In this document: in pieces, positions 14,948-25,151 of the stretch
How positions within the stretch are numbered: position 1 is the stretch's first letter
How the letters are laid out: each line of letters begins with the position of its first letter
Assembly: GCF_028595265.1 (NCBI RefSeq)
Contig: NZ_JAQQXP010000001.1
Coordinates: 1,798,001-1,862,000, forward strand
DNA from: Alteromonas gilva
GTDB taxonomy: Bacteria; Pseudomonadota; Gammaproteobacteria; Enterobacterales; Alteromonadaceae
Length of the DNA stretch: 64,000 nucleotides
Direction: 5' to 3'
Made by a program: the position numbers and the translations under genes
Notes under the pieces: generated by a model
Seen by the model: only the letters and a program-made list of their open reading frames with translations
What the model was told of the DNA's origin: nothing
Database searches by the model: none

Positions 14948-17900
14948 ATGAGTAGTGGTTCATCGTTCCCTTTCCTAACCCGATATCTGTTGATAATGAT
15001 ATTCAGTTACACACTGACAGTATCGGCAGACGAAGGTGCATTATCGCCCCTCATAAAGACCCCAATGACGTCAGTGTTGTCTACCCAGCAAGGGCTGGTT
15101 CAGGACAGTGTTGCCGATATTCTTATTGATAACGACGGTTTTGTGTGGATTGCCACTGACGGCGGCCTTGACCGCTACGATGGTTATCGGGTTGAACATA
15201 TCACAGGTAACAATGATGAGCTGGCATCGACTCCCATCGAAACACTCTTTTTAGACAGTAATAACCGGCTGTGGATTGGTACGCAGTATCGCGGTGTATA
15301 CATGCTCGATTTGAACACAAGTGCGTTGCAGGAGATGTCAAAAATCCCGTCACAGGACTTTCCCGACTATTTCCAGCTTATCGAAAAATTCTTTGAGTTA
15401 CCCGATGGCAATTTATTGATGCTCAGTCGCGAGCAGCTGATTCGCTTTGACGTAAATACCAAAGAGCATAAGGTGCTGCATAGGGCCGAATCACGGATTG
15501 AAGGCAGGGCGCCATATCTGCGCGACTTTATCCTGACAGATGGTCTGCTGGTGTTGGCGACGTCAGAGGGGCTTTACACCGCAGACTATTCGTCGGAGTT
15601 AGCCTTTCACCGGGTTGAGCACCGTGCAGGGGTTGAGCGCACTATCGATAATGCCAATACGAAAAAAATCGTGTTAAACGATGACACGCTATGGGTCGGC
15701 ACGGTGACAGGGTTATTCAGTTTACCCTGGGACAATGTTAAACAGGCTCACCGGACCAGTATAACAACCGTTGCAGGTGCACAGCTGATTGTTAAGCAAC
15801 GCAATATCTGGCAAATACGCAGCCAAAGCAGCGAGCTGATTTGGCTTGGCACTGACATAGGCCTGTTGCGTTTAAGCCGTGAAAAGGGCATCTGGCAATG
15901 GCAATATGTGCTTCAGCCTTCTACTGACGGTATTGCATTTTCACACCAGAATATTCGTGCATTGGTTATTACGCCATACAATGATTTGTGGCTAGGGTCT
16001 TACTTTAATGGCGCTATTTTCTGGTCACCTAAAAGTCTGTATTTTAAGCCGGTACAAAATTATACCGGTGAAGCCAAAGTCCTCAGTGACAATGTGGTGT
16101 GGGCTATCTATGAAGATGAGGATCGAACACTCTGGGTGGGCACCGACAATGGTTTAACACACTACAATGAACGCACCGGAGAAAGCGAATTCTATATTGT
16201 TAATCCGGGCAGGACAGAGCAATACAGCATTCACAATATAACCAAAATTATTCCGCTTCCCGATGATAAATTATTGCTGTCAACGCTTGCCGGTTTATTG
16301 TTGTTTGACCGCCAAAGTAAGACGTATGAGCGTCTTGAATTCGGTTTAGAAGAAGAAGAGGTTATATACCTGGCAGGCCCGGCTCTGGATAGCAGCGGTC
16401 AGTTATATTTTTTTGGCGATAACTTTTATCGTTACGACTTTAACGACGGCAAGCTGCAGCAGTTAGACGAGCTTGAAGCGCAGATCCCGTTTCAAACGAT
16501 CTCTAATTTTATTGGGCCTAACCCCATACACACAGACGAAATGTTAGTCGCAACCTATGATGGCTTGTGGTCTTTTAATACTGTGACCCTAAAGGCAAAA
16601 CAGATTCATCGTTTACCTGAACGCTTAATCAATACGGACTTTTGGCCCGACAAAGTGAAGCTGGCAAACGGCGTGTTATGGGTCGTTTACCCCGGTTACG
16701 GATTGGTCGGGCTGGATGCACAAACTTACCAACAACTTTTCCATTATGGTCACAAGGAGCTCGGCCAGGGCGCTGTCATGTTTGATTTATTAAGAGACGA
16801 TGACGGCTATTTTTGGTTTAGTTCATTAAATGGTATCCATCGCTTTTCTGCAGAGGAGCGTTTGTTTGTCCGCTATGAATATGGCCGCGAACTGAGCATT
16901 GCAGAATTTAACCAGGGCGCTAATCAACGCTTACGTGATGGGCGTATTGTGTTCGGTTCACCCAAAGGGTTACTGTTTTTCGATCCGCAAACGATCAACA
17001 AAATTACCCAACAACAAAGCCTGCAACGGCGCCTGCAGGAAATGGTAATAACGGGCGTGAATCTTGCGTCAAGGCAATTGAACTTGCCTAAAAAAAATCT
17101 GGCGAATACCCACGTTCATTTAAACCATGATGACTACGGGTTATCCATTGAGTTTTCGGGAATGGACTTTTATGGTGCCAGAGACACCAACTTTAAATAC
17201 ATGTTGCGCAAGAATGGCCAGGTCATCAGCGAAGATGTGACCCGTGATACCAAGGTGATATTGCCATCATTAGCGGCTGGGGAATATCGCTTTGACGTGT
17301 TTCCGGTGTCACAATTTACCCAATCAAAACGGTTACCCGCCAGCCTGTCGATTACCATGGATTACCCGCCTTTTTTATCACCCGTGGCGTATACGCTTTA
17401 TGCGGTGATCATTGTGACCCTGATTGGCGCGTATCTGTTTAGCCGGCACGTACAGTTGATGCGCCTGCGGCAAGCCCAGCAACAAGTGAAACTATTCGGC
17501 AATGCATTCCGGCACACCAGCGACTGGGTGGTGATATTCGATGAACAACACAATCCGGTAGCGGCAAATCCGGCGTTTGAACAAGCTTTTGGGCTAACGC
17601 CACGTGAAAGTCTCGATCGCCAGCTGTCGCGTTTATATCAGCAGGTGCCAAAACTTGAATCACAGCTTTCAGGCCAGCTCCACATGCTGGTTGACAATCA
17701 AGAATGGAAGGGTGAAGAGCGAATTCAAATGCCCGATGGGCGTGAATATGATGTGTTGGTTGATATCAATCGCATGAGCGAAGATAACGATTCAAATGAT
17801 ACCCATTATCTGGTGGTCATTTCTAACATTACCGAGCAAAAAAATGCCGAGCGTAAACTGGTTAAAATTGCTAATTACGACAACCTGACGGGGTTGGTTA

Positions 17901-19174
17901 ACAGAAGCTTACTGCTTGACAGGCTGGAGCATGCAATCAGTTCGGCAGACACACACAATTACCTGATTGCTGTGTTATTTGTTGATCTTGACAGGTTTAA
18001 GGGAATTAACGACTCGCTGGGACATGACTACGGCGATAAGCTGTTACGTGTGGTGGCCAACCGCATGGTTAACCAGGCGTCAAAAAGTGACACGGTGGCC
18101 CGTTTAGGCGGCGATGAGTTCGTCATTGTCATGGAAGAAGTGGAGCAGGAGTCAACGGTATCGAGCTTTGTGTCGCAACTTATCGAGTCAATTGAAACGC
18201 CGATTTCATTGGGTAAAGAAGTACTGCGGGTGTCCTGTTCGGTAGGTATCTCATTTTATCCTAATGATGGTGCAGAGCCGGCTGAGTTACTCAAACAAGC
18301 CGATGTTGCCATGTATGCTGCGAAGAAAAGTAACGTTGCAGCCTTTACGTATTTTACTAAAGAAATGAATGAGCGGGCGGTACAACGCCTCGAACTTGAA
18401 AACATCGTTAAATCAGCCTTCGAGCAAAAAGCATTTCAAAATTTTTATCAGCCGATTGTAAACCTGGCCACCGGCAAAACCGAAGGTGTCGAACTGCTAA
18501 TGCGTTGTCACTTCAATGATGAGTGGATACCACCAGCGGCGTTTATTCCTGTGTTAGAGGAACTACGTCATATTATTGAGCTCACCCGTGCCTCCATTGC
18601 CACGGCAGTAACCGATTTACGAGACTGGTATGCGCAGGGTTTCGAGGGGTATGTGTCGATTAACCTGTCGGCGCTGCATTTTAAAACCCACTTTGATTTG
18701 GATTACATTGAAGAACTGCTGAGGCATTACGACTTGCCGCATAGCGCGTTGCGTTTTGAAATTACCGAAAGCGTGCTCATGGATAAATCTGACGGTGTAT
18801 TACATGAACTCAACCGTTTTCGCGATGCGGGCTTCAAACTGGCGTTGGATGATTTCGGTACCGGATATTCGTCGTTAAGCTATTTGCGCCGGTTTCCTCT
18901 CGATATCTTAAAAATTGATAAGTCATTTATTGATGATGTGAAAGTCAGTGAGGATGAAAATGCTCTGGTCCTGACCACCATTAACCTGGCGAGCAGCCTG
19001 GATATGGACTGTATTGCAGAGGGCATTGAACATCCGGAGCAGGTGCGCTTTTTACTTAATCACGGCTGTCCGCGGTTACAAGGTTATTATTTTTCGCATC
19101 CGGTGGATAACAAAACAGTGCAGCCATTGCTGTTTGAGCAATGGCTGCCACTGGTAGACAAACTCATACCCTAA
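14948..19174 (+). CDS. Giant sensor: periplasmic propeller, Y_Y_Y, PAS, GGDEF and EAL domains
   Basis: This protein of about 1408 residues has a signal peptide or anchor at residues 10-30. A periplasmic beta-propeller of Reg_prop repeats spans about 40-700 (repeated forms of DNDGFVWIATDGGLDRYD), then a Y_Y_Y domain, one membrane helix (about 812-833), a PAS domain (about 848-967), GGDEF (motif intact at 1054-1058) and EAL. It should make or degrade cyclic di-GMP in response to a periplasmic ligand; such propellers often sense glycans. The RxxD inhibition site is SxxD. The EAL motif reads ELL, but DDFGTGYSS at about 1300 is intact. The ATG at 14948 precedes a good signal sequence; an earlier ATG-less extension is unlikely. 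Confidence 0.88.
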   Translation: MSSGSSFPFLTRYLLIMIFSYTLTVSADEGALSPLIKTPMTSVLSTQQGLVQDSVADILIDNDGFVWIATDGGLDRYDGYRVEHITGNNDELASTPIETLFLDSNNRLWIGTQYRGVYMLDLNTSALQEMSKIPSQDFPDYFQLIEKFFELPDGNLLMLSREQLIRFDVNTKEHKVLHRAESRIEGRAPYLRDFILTDGLLVLATSEGLYTADYSSELAFHRVEHRAGVERTIDNANTKKIVLNDDTLWVGTVTGLFSLPWDNVKQAHRTSITTVAGAQLIVKQRNIWQIRSQSSELIWLGTDIGLLRLSREKGIWQWQYVLQPSTDGIAFSHQNIRALVITPYNDLWLGSYFNGAIFWSPKSLYFKPVQNYTGEAKVLSDNVVWAIYEDEDRTLWVGTDNGLTHYNERTGESEFYIVNPGRTEQYSIHNITKIIPLPDDKLLLSTLAGLLLFDRQSKTYERLEFGLEEEEVIYLAGPALDSSGQLYFFGDNFYRYDFNDGKLQQLDELEAQIPFQTISNFIGPNPIHTDEMLVATYDGLWSFNTVTLKAKQIHRLPERLINTDFWPDKVKLANGVLWVVYPGYGLVGLDAQTYQQLFHYGHKELGQGAVMFDLLRDDDGYFWFSSLNGIHRFSAEERLFVRYEYGRELSIAEFNQGANQRLRDGRIVFGSPKGLLFFDPQTINKITQQQSLQRRLQEMVITGVNLASRQLNLPKKNLANTHVHLNHDDYGLSIEFSGMDFYGARDTNFKYMLRKNGQVISEDVTRDTKVILPSLAAGEYRFDVFPVSQFTQSKRLPASLSITMDYPPFLSPVAYTLYAVIIVTLIGAYLFSRHVQLMRLRQAQQQVKLFGNAFRHTSDWVVIFDEQHNPVAANPAFEQAFGLTPRESLDRQLSRLYQQVPKLESQLSGQLHMLVDNQEWKGEERIQMPDGREYDVLVDINRMSEDNDSNDTHYLVVISNITEQKNAERKLVKIANYDNLTGLVNRSLLLDRLEHAISSADTHNYLIAVLFVDLDRFKGINDSLGHDYGDKLLRVVANRMVNQASKSDTVARLGGDEFVIVMEEVEQESTVSSFVSQLIESIETPISLGKEVLRVSCSVGISFYPNDGAEPAELLKQADVAMYAAKKSNVAAFTYFTKEMNERAVQRLELENIVKSAFEQKAFQNFYQPIVNLATGKTEGVELLMRCHFNDEWIPPAAFIPVLEELRHIIELTRASIATAVTDLRDWYAQGFEGYVSINLSALHFKTHFDLDYIEELLRHYDLPHSALRFEITESVLMDKSDGVLHELNRFRDAGFKLALDDFGTGYSSLSYLRRFPLDILKIDKSFIDDVKVSEDENALVLTTINLASSLDMDCIAEGIEHPEQVRFLLNHGCPRLQGYYFSHPVDNKTVQPLLFEQWLPLVDKLIP

Positions 19175-19188
19175 AGTCGGTATGGCAA

Positions 19189-21447
19189 TCAGGCTGTATT
19201 AATATTAAGCGGGATAGGCAGATTCCTGAACCGTTGACCGGTTGCCGCAAACAGCGCATTGGCCAAAGCGGCGGCGGCTGGCGGCGTCGGCGGCTCACCT
19301 ACGCCACCGGGTAATGCGTCACTTTGAATGATCTTTACGTCAATGTTGACTGGTGTTTGCGGCATACGGGCGACCTGGTAATTATGGAAGTTACTTTGGG
19401 TTACTTCACCATTGAGCGCCGTAATTTGACCGATGGCACAGCTGATACCATAAATCAGACCGCCTTCGCATTGTGCTTTAACGTGATCCGGATTAACCAC
19501 CGTACCGGCGTCCAGCACAATATAAGCATTGGGGATAGTCCACTCGCCACGGTCGTTAATCTTCACCTCAATAACGGCTGCGGCATAACTTAAAAACGAG
19601 CGGTGTGCTGCCAGTCCCAGAAAGCGCCCTTGTTGCGCACGGTTGTCCCAGTCTGCCATTTGGGTAACTTGTTCAACAACGTGTTTAAGCCGTGCGGTAT
19701 CGACCGGGTAATCGCTAAGGTCATCACCATAATTAGAGTATTTGGCATTGCTTTGGCTAAAATCAATATGCCGATCGGGGCCAATTAAGTTAAGTAAAAA
19801 GGCTTTGTGATCGGTGTTTGTCTGGTGTGCCAGTTCGGCCACAAAAGACTGCGTAGCAAAGGCATGATAAACATTTGCTACGCTGCGCAGCCAGCCTATT
19901 CTGACGTGGGCCTCAGCCTCACCGCGCTCCATTTGTAAATTAGGAACGGCAAAGGGCGTATCAATAAGCCCTAAATCTAACTCACCATCGCTCGGTTTGT
20001 TGGCGTCGGGATTAAACGTTGAGCCAATGGGCGGGAATACACTTTTGTGATACCAGCCGGTGACCTTTTTACTCTCATCCAGTGTGGCACTGAGGCGCTG
20101 GGCACTGACCGTATGATAATAACCATGCTTAATGTCGTCTTCACGGCGCCATATGACTTTTACCGGACGCCCGGCAGCCTTGGCCAGCAAGGCGGCTTCG
20201 ACAACAAAGTCGGGTTTGGCTTTGCGGCCAAACCCGCCACCAAGCAAGGTGACATTAATGGTTACGGCCTCCAACGGCAGTTGAAGGGCATTGGCTACCT
20301 GTTGGCGGGCACTTTGCGGAGACTGCACACAGGCCCAGATTTCGGCACTGTCAGCGCTGACTTTAGCCGTTGCCGCAGGCGGCTCCATCGGCGCCTGGGC
20401 CAGATGCGGCGCATAGTAACTAGCATCAATGACGCTGCTTGCCTGTTCGCTGGCTTGTTTAAAGTCACCTAACTTGCGCACAACTTCGCCGGGTTTGCTG
20501 GCTTCTTCCAGTAGCGATTGTTGATAGGTGTCTGAGTTGTAGCTGGCATTGGTGCCGTTGTGCCACTCTGTTTTCAACGCATTAACACCTTGCCACGCAA
20601 GCCAGGTATTGCTGGCTAATACTGCAATACCGCCTAATGGATTAAACAACGCAGGGGCCGAGGCTTCAGGCAAATTAATAACGTCAATCACGCCGGCCAT
20701 GTTTTTTACTTCATCCTGATTGGACGATTTTACTTTACCAAATAAAACAGGGGGGCGTTGAATAACCGCGAAACACATATCGTCCAGCACCACGTCCTGG
20801 CCATACACGGCATTACCATTGGTCATGTCTTTAAGATCGACACTGGGAACGGCTTTACCTATTTGATTCCAGTTCTGGCGTGGTTTAAGTTTGAGTTTGC
20901 TGGTGTCTGGCAGGGTAAGACCGGCTGCAACACTAACCACTTCAGCAAAGGGCACACGTCGCCCACTGGGCCGGTGAACGACATGGTGCGCTTCGGTATA
21001 GCATTCGTCAGGCGCTACTTTCCAGCCTTTTGCCGCAGCGGTGCACAGCATTAATGCCGCGGCCGCACCAGCTTCGCGTAAGCGCTTAAAATTGCGCCGG
21101 ATACTGCGTGAGCCATCGGTATTCTGATCGCCATATTTGGCGTCACCAGTGGCCTGATTAATTGTCACATATTGCCAGTCAGCGCCCAGTTCCTCCACGA
21201 TTAACTGGGGAACACTGGTGCGTATCTGCTGGCCCATTTCAGAGCGGTGACAGGTAATTTCGACGTCGCCGTTGTCGGCAAAGTGGATAAAAACATTGGG
21301 GGTAAAGCCACTCTCGCTGGCACCATCGGCAAACATGGCGCGTGCCTGAGTCCCCGGCAGGAGTGATAAACTTAAGGTAAACCCCGAAGCGGTAATGCTG
21401 CGCTTTAAAAAAGCCCGGCGAGATTGAGAAAGGGTATTATTACTCAT
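19189..21447 (-). CDS. Molybdopterin-binding large subunit of a xanthine-oxidase-family hydroxylase (IorB-like)
   Basis: This 752-residue protein begins with a twin-arginine signal (SRRAFLKRS), so it is exported folded with cofactor. It resembles isoquinoline 1-oxidoreductase beta and aldehyde dehydrogenases of that class. Features include the cofactor-binding GGGFGRK segment and the C-terminal [12 protein letters not shown] with the catalytic Glu. It would bind molybdenum cytosine dinucleotide and hydroxylate an aldehyde or N-heterocycle, passing electrons through the Fe-S subunit. The start at 21447 overlaps the stop of the Fe-S gene (ATGA). No cytochrome subunit or maturation gene is adjacent. 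The substrate cannot be inferred. Confidence 0.87.
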   Translation of the reverse strand: MSNNTLSQSRRAFLKRSITASGFTLSLSLLPGTQARAMFADGASESGFTPNVFIHFADNGDVEITCHRSEMGQQIRTSVPQLIVEELGADWQYVTINQATGDAKYGDQNTDGSRSIRRNFKRLREAGAAAALMLCTAAAKGWKVAPDECYTEAHHVVHRPSGRRVPFAEVVSVAAGLTLPDTSKLKLKPRQNWNQIGKAVPSVDLKDMTNGNAVYGQDVVLDDMCFAVIQRPPVLFGKVKSSNQDEVKNMAGVIDVINLPEASAPALFNPLGGIAVLASNTWLAWQGVNALKTEWHNGTNASYNSDTYQQSLLEEASKPGEVVRKLGDFKQASEQASSVIDASYYAPHLAQAPMEPPAATAKVSADSAEIWACVQSPQSARQQVANALQLPLEAVTINVTLLGGGFGRKAKPDFVVEAALLAKAAGRPVKVIWRREDDIKHGYYHTVSAQRLSATLDESKKVTGWYHKSVFPPIGSTFNPDANKPSDGELDLGLIDTPFAVPNLQMERGEAEAHVRIGWLRSVANVYHAFATQSFVAELAHQTNTDHKAFLLNLIGPDRHIDFSQSNAKYSNYGDDLSDYPVDTARLKHVVEQVTQMADWDNRAQQGRFLGLAAHRSFLSYAAAVIEVKINDRGEWTIPNAYIVLDAGTVVNPDHVKAQCEGGLIYGISCAIGQITALNGEVTQSNFHNYQVARMPQTPVNIDVKIIQSDALPGGVGEPPTPPAAAALANALFAATGQRFRNLPIPLNINTA

Positions 21448-21902
21448 TTCACCACCACCTTTTGAGCCGCGGTTTTCACTGCTGCACGAATGCGCGGATA
21501 AGTACCGCAGCGGCAAATATTGCCGGCCATATGGTTCTCTATATCGGCATCTGAAACGGCTTGTTTTTTATCAACCAGGGCAGCGGCTTGCATCATTTGA
21601 CCACTCTGACAGTAGCCACACTGTGGCACATTATGTTCGCGCCACGCCTGTTGAACAGGGTGCGACGCGTCCTTGGACAAACCTTCTATGGTGGTAACAG
21701 ACTTGCCATTAGTGGCGTTCATAGGGAGCTGGCATGAGCGTGTTGGTTCGCCGTCGATATGCACAGTGCAGGCGCCACACAGGGCCATACCACAGGAATA
21801 CTTGGTCCCGGTCATTTTGAGATCGTCGCGAATAAACCACAACAGGGGCATGTCAGGGTCACCCTGGTAGTCAAACTCCTGTTCATTAATGATGACTTTC
21901 AT
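21444..21902 (-). CDS. [2Fe-2S] small subunit of the molybdenum hydroxylase (IorA-like)
   Basis: This 152-residue protein has two [2Fe-2S] sites. The plant-ferredoxin type lies at [15 protein letters not shown] plus a following Cys; the helical type lies at [10 protein letters not shown] and NICRCGTY. This is the usual electron-transfer subunit of xanthine-oxidase-family enzymes. The ATG at 21902 is preceded by AGGAAAG. It is the first gene of the two-gene operon, coupled to the large subunit by an ATGA overlap. It has no signal peptide and is probably co-exported with the Tat-directed partner. Confidence 0.9.
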   Translation of the reverse strand: MKVIINEQEFDYQGDPDMPLLWFIRDDLKMTGTKYSCGMALCGACTVHIDGEPTRSCQLPMNATNGKSVTTIEGLSKDASHPVQQAWREHNVPQCGYCQSGQMMQAAALVDKKQAVSDADIENHMAGNICRCGTYPRIRAAVKTAAQKVVVK

Positions 21903-22132
21903 AGCTTTCCTCATGTCTGTATGGTGCACGCTTTTACATCATCAGATTTTACCCTTTAAGACAATGCATAAGGGCCCAAAAGCGAACTTTAACGATAAAT
22001 ACCGCTATTCAATTCATTTAATGTTAGCGCTTTTCTACTACACTTTGTTAGATTTATTTCGATGTTAATGTAAACTACTTGTTAATATGGGCAATTATTC
22101 AAAATAGTTAATGATTACCGGTGGATATCAAA

Positions 22133-23806
22133 ATGCCAGAGAAGTCAGTAGTACCCCAGCCTGATTCGAGTAACAATCTGTTAGCGTGTCTGTATCACTG
22201 GGAGCAACACACCCCGGATAGCCTGTTTATGGTGCAACCGGTCGACGGGCATTATCACACCTATTCCTGGGCGACCGTCGCTACCACCGTGCGCAGTCTC
22301 GCGCAGCAGTTAATTGACATGAACTACGAGCCTGGTAGCCGGGTTGCCATATTGTCGAAAAATTGTGCTGAGTGGCTGATGGCTGATCTGGCGATTATGA
22401 TGGCGGGTTATGTTTCGGTGCCGATATTTTCCACTGCCGGCACTGACACCATAGAGTATGTGCTTAAGCATGCCGAGGTGAAGCTGGTATTTGTGGGTAA
22501 ACTGGATGAAACTGAAAAACAACTCAGCGCTATTGCCGATGACATTACAACGGTGGCCTTTCCTTACCCTAACATTACAGCTGACTATAACTGGGAGCAA
22601 TTTACTGCCGCCGTGCCACTGAAGAGCAATACGCAGGTTGAGCCAGATGCACTGATGACCATTATTTATACCTCGGGCAGTACCGGCAGCCCTAAAGGTG
22701 TGATGCACACTTATGGATCGATGGCGTGGGCGGGTAACCAGGGCATGACGGATTTACACCTGGGTACACAAGATCGTCTCCTGAGTTATTTGCCGTTGGC
22801 ACATATTACCGAGCGGGTGTTGGTAGAAATGACCGGCTTTAAAGCGGGATTAACAATACACTTTATTGAATCGTTAGAGACGTTCCAGCGGGATGTGCAG
22901 CACTGTGAACCGACGTTATTCGTGTCGGTGCCGCGTTTGTGGTCTAAATTTCAGTTGGGTATTTTGCATAAGTTACCGCAGGCAAAACTCAACCTGCTGT
23001 TAAAAATTCCGCTGGTTAACACACTGATCAAAAAGAAAATTCGAGCTGGTCTGGGCTTGAGTAAAGCGAAATTGTGCGCCAGCGGCTCAGCCCCGCTGGC
23101 ACCGGTTATTACGGCCTGGTTTGCCAGGCTTGGCATAAACATTAGCGAAGGGTGGGGCATGACCGAAAACGCCGCGCTGGGTACCGCCAGTTTGCCATTT
23201 AATGCCGATAAGATTGGCTCGATAGGCAGGCCCTGGGGAGGGGTATCACTGCGCCTGTCAGAACAACAGGAATTACTGACCAAATCACCGGGCAATATGC
23301 AGGGTTACTACCTTGATCCGGAGCGCACTGCCGAAGCCTTTACCGAAGATGGTTATTTACGCACCGGTGACAAAGCCGCTGTTGATAACGATGGTTACTA
23401 TTTTATTACCGGGCGAATTAAAGAAATCTTTAAAACAGCAAAAGGTAAATACGTAACTCCGGCGCCGATCGAAGCCTTATTGATGGAAGACAATCATATC
23501 GAACAGGTGTGCGTGACCGGCGCAGGTTTACCGCATCCTGTTGCGCTATTAGTGTTATCCGAAGAGGGCCAGGCGCAAAGCGCCGACGCTGTTACGGCCT
23601 CGCTGCGTGATACGCTTAAAAAGGTCAATGCAAATCTTGAAAGCCATCAGCGCCTGGGTCATTTGATTGTGATATCAGAGCCCTGGACCATTGAGAATGA
23701 GTTACTTACGCCCACCTTAAAGGTTAAGCGGCACGTGCTGGAGAAACGCTTTAGCGAGGTGATCGAGCAGGACTACAGCGACCCCATCGTGTGGCATGAG
23801 CGCTGA
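22133..23806 (+). CDS. Long-chain acyl-CoA synthetase (AMP-forming)
   Basis: This 557-residue ANL-superfamily enzyme has the P-loop IIYTSGSTGSPKGVMH, adenylate motif EGWGMTENAALGT and hinge TGDKAAVDNDGYYFITGRIKEIFKTAKGKY. It resembles eukaryotic-type or FadD15-like fatty acyl-CoA ligases rather than E. coli FadD. It activates long-chain fatty acids to CoA thioesters at the membrane face. The start is the ATG at 22133, with GGTGG upstream; a GTG four codons earlier is an alternative. It stands alone and is divergent from the hydroxylase operon. Confidence 0.88.
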   Translation: MPEKSVVPQPDSSNNLLACLYHWEQHTPDSLFMVQPVDGHYHTYSWATVATTVRSLAQQLIDMNYEPGSRVAILSKNCAEWLMADLAIMMAGYVSVPIFSTAGTDTIEYVLKHAEVKLVFVGKLDETEKQLSAIADDITTVAFPYPNITADYNWEQFTAAVPLKSNTQVEPDALMTIIYTSGSTGSPKGVMHTYGSMAWAGNQGMTDLHLGTQDRLLSYLPLAHITERVLVEMTGFKAGLTIHFIESLETFQRDVQHCEPTLFVSVPRLWSKFQLGILHKLPQAKLNLLLKIPLVNTLIKKKIRAGLGLSKAKLCASGSAPLAPVITAWFARLGINISEGWGMTENAALGTASLPFNADKIGSIGRPWGGVSLRLSEQQELLTKSPGNMQGYYLDPERTAEAFTEDGYLRTGDKAAVDNDGYYFITGRIKEIFKTAKGKYVTPAPIEALLMEDNHIEQVCVTGAGLPHPVALLVLSEEGQAQSADAVTASLRDTLKKVNANLESHQRLGHLIVISEPWTIENELLTPTLKVKRHVLEKRFSEVIEQDYSDPIVWHER

Positions 23807-23834
23807 GGCGAAAGTCGTGACAGGCAAGTGATGT

Positions 23835-23877
23835 GGAGCCGGTTTTGGCCTGATTAAACACTCAGGCAACCGGCTCC
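23835..23877. terminator. Long bidirectional hairpin between convergent genes
   Basis: GGAGCCGGTT pairs with AACCGGCTCC and, after a 3-nt bulge, GCCTGA pairs with TCAGGC, giving about 16 bp of stem. It lies between the acyl-CoA synthetase gene and the oppositely oriented dUTPase gene. No T-run is present, but the stem is strong enough to act as a transcript boundary for both. Confidence 0.55.
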
Positions 23878-23905
23878 AGGCCGAAAGTGAGCCGGTATAG
23901 CTTAC

Positions 23906-24562
23906 CTAGCTGGCGTAGCGTTGTTGTAGTCCCTGATAAACCAGGTCGGCATAATCAACAGCGTTAATATCCAGCGCTGCTAATACCTCTACCAGATGCT
24001 CGTTGTCTTCGCGACCCTGCCAGGTTTTTTGATACGTACCGGCTTTGTAGCCATTGTCCTGTCTGAAGAAATTGAGGATATTTTTACCCACATACTGACG
24101 ATACAATTCGTCGCCGCTCATCTCACACTGCTCAACGATACACATAAACAGGGGAACGCTAAAGCGTTTGGCGGCACATAAACCAGCCATTAACTCCAGG
24201 TTATCCAGTAACGAGAGCGATGCCGGGGCATAATCTTTGCCATCAAAGGTGACAGACGGGTCTTTTTGTTGAGCGAGTTGGGCGGCCAGTGCGTGGGCCG
24301 TAGCGTCAATGTCGCCCTGATAGTCAATAATGCTGGCAGACAGTGCAAAATGCCAAATATCAACCAGTTCCATTTGCAACTGCGGTAAATCTTTTTGTTG
24401 TGCTTTCCACCATTTCCAGCCGTGGTGTTCAATTGCTTCCACCGACTCAACCATAGCCGCGCGTAAATAACCGTAACCGGCCGTGAGCCATTGAGGGTTG
24501 ACCTTTATATTCATTTTGTTCTGCAGCGACAGCATTGTATTAAGTTGTTGTTGAGTCAGCAT
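23906..24562 (-). CDS. All-alpha dUTP diphosphatase (dUTPase_2 family)
   Basis: This 218-residue helical protein has the MazG/all-alpha NTP pyrophosphatase metal motifs. MVESVEAIEHHGWKWWK at about residue 37 is an ExxE-type motif and MELVDIWHF at about residue 64 is ExxD. The DNELM/LAAKRF helix and the KNILNFFRQDNGY segment follow. It fits the dimeric dUTPase family described in kinetoplastids, phages and some marine gammaproteobacteria: it hydrolyses dUTP to dUMP, limiting uracil in DNA. It is structurally unrelated to trimeric Dut. It is monocistronic, with a strong hairpin behind it. Confidence 0.8.
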   Translation of the reverse strand: MLTQQQLNTMLSLQNKMNIKVNPQWLTAGYGYLRAAMVESVEAIEHHGWKWWKAQQKDLPQLQMELVDIWHFALSASIIDYQGDIDATAHALAAQLAQQKDPSVTFDGKDYAPASLSLLDNLELMAGLCAAKRFSVPLFMCIVEQCEMSGDELYRQYVGKNILNFFRQDNGYKAGTYQKTWQGREDNEHLVEVLAALDINAVDYADLVYQGLQQRYAS

Positions 24563-24723
24563 AAGTTACCTATTTATTGGACCATGACAGTGAGGTGTGG
24601 CTGAAAAATACACGCTGCCAGAGCAGAGGTCGTTATTCATCCTAAGCGGTAAAGTTTAACATGACCCGGCGCCAGATAAACACCATTACAGTGAACAACA
24701 GGTAGGAATAACGAAGAGGCAAA

Positions 24724-24936
24724 ATGCACTTGTTTAATGCACTTTATGGGAGCGTATGCACCATATTGATGAGGTTGGCGGCGGGCCGGCTAACGGCGAT
24801 ATTGCTTAACTTACTGTTTTTATTGGTTTTAAATGTTGGCACTTTTTCTGCAATAACTACATTGTTAACTGCGTTACATGCTGGCGTTAACTTTAGCCGG
24901 TGCCAGGCAACGCCGGCCAGAGTTGTCAGTGTGTAG
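24724..24936 (+). CDS. Possible small membrane protein (70 residues)
   Basis: The ATG follows GAAGAGG and opens a 70-codon frame. The peptide has one long hydrophobic segment at about residues 22-50 (LTAILLNLLFLLVLNVGTF). A good intrinsic terminator starts 13 nt after the stop codon. I do not recognise it. The same DNA could instead encode a small RNA ending at that terminator. The terminator's position argues for a plus-strand transcript either way. Confidence 0.4.
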   Translation: MHLFNALYGSVCTILMRLAAGRLTAILLNLLFLLVLNVGTFSAITTLLTALHAGVNFSRCQATPARVVSV

Positions 24937-24948
24937 CCCGTAACCTTG

Positions 24949-24992
24949 CCCATACAGATTTTTCGTGTCCTGAGGTCTGTATGGGTTTTTTT
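24949..24992 (+). terminator. Strong intrinsic terminator
   Basis: CCCATACAGA (24949-24958) pairs with TCTGTATGGG (24976-24985) over 10 bp, followed by seven T residues. It terminates the small-ORF or small-RNA transcript upstream and separates it from recC. Confidence 0.8.
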
Positions 24993-25151
24993 ATGTCTGT
25001 TATTTAATTGCTTCAATCCGACGCGCGCTACTATAAAATATTGTTGATATTTTCACCAGTCATTTTTCTGCTTATTTCTAATTCTTTGCTATCAGTGCAT
25101 ACTTAACCTCAGTTTGGATGTATGTACATTCGGTCAAAGGATACCTGCTAA

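Noticed and set aside
24744..25016. Minus-strand open frame of 90 codons opposite the small membrane protein frame
   Set aside because: It runs through a strong plus-strand terminator hairpin and lacks a ribosome site; its start region is low quality.
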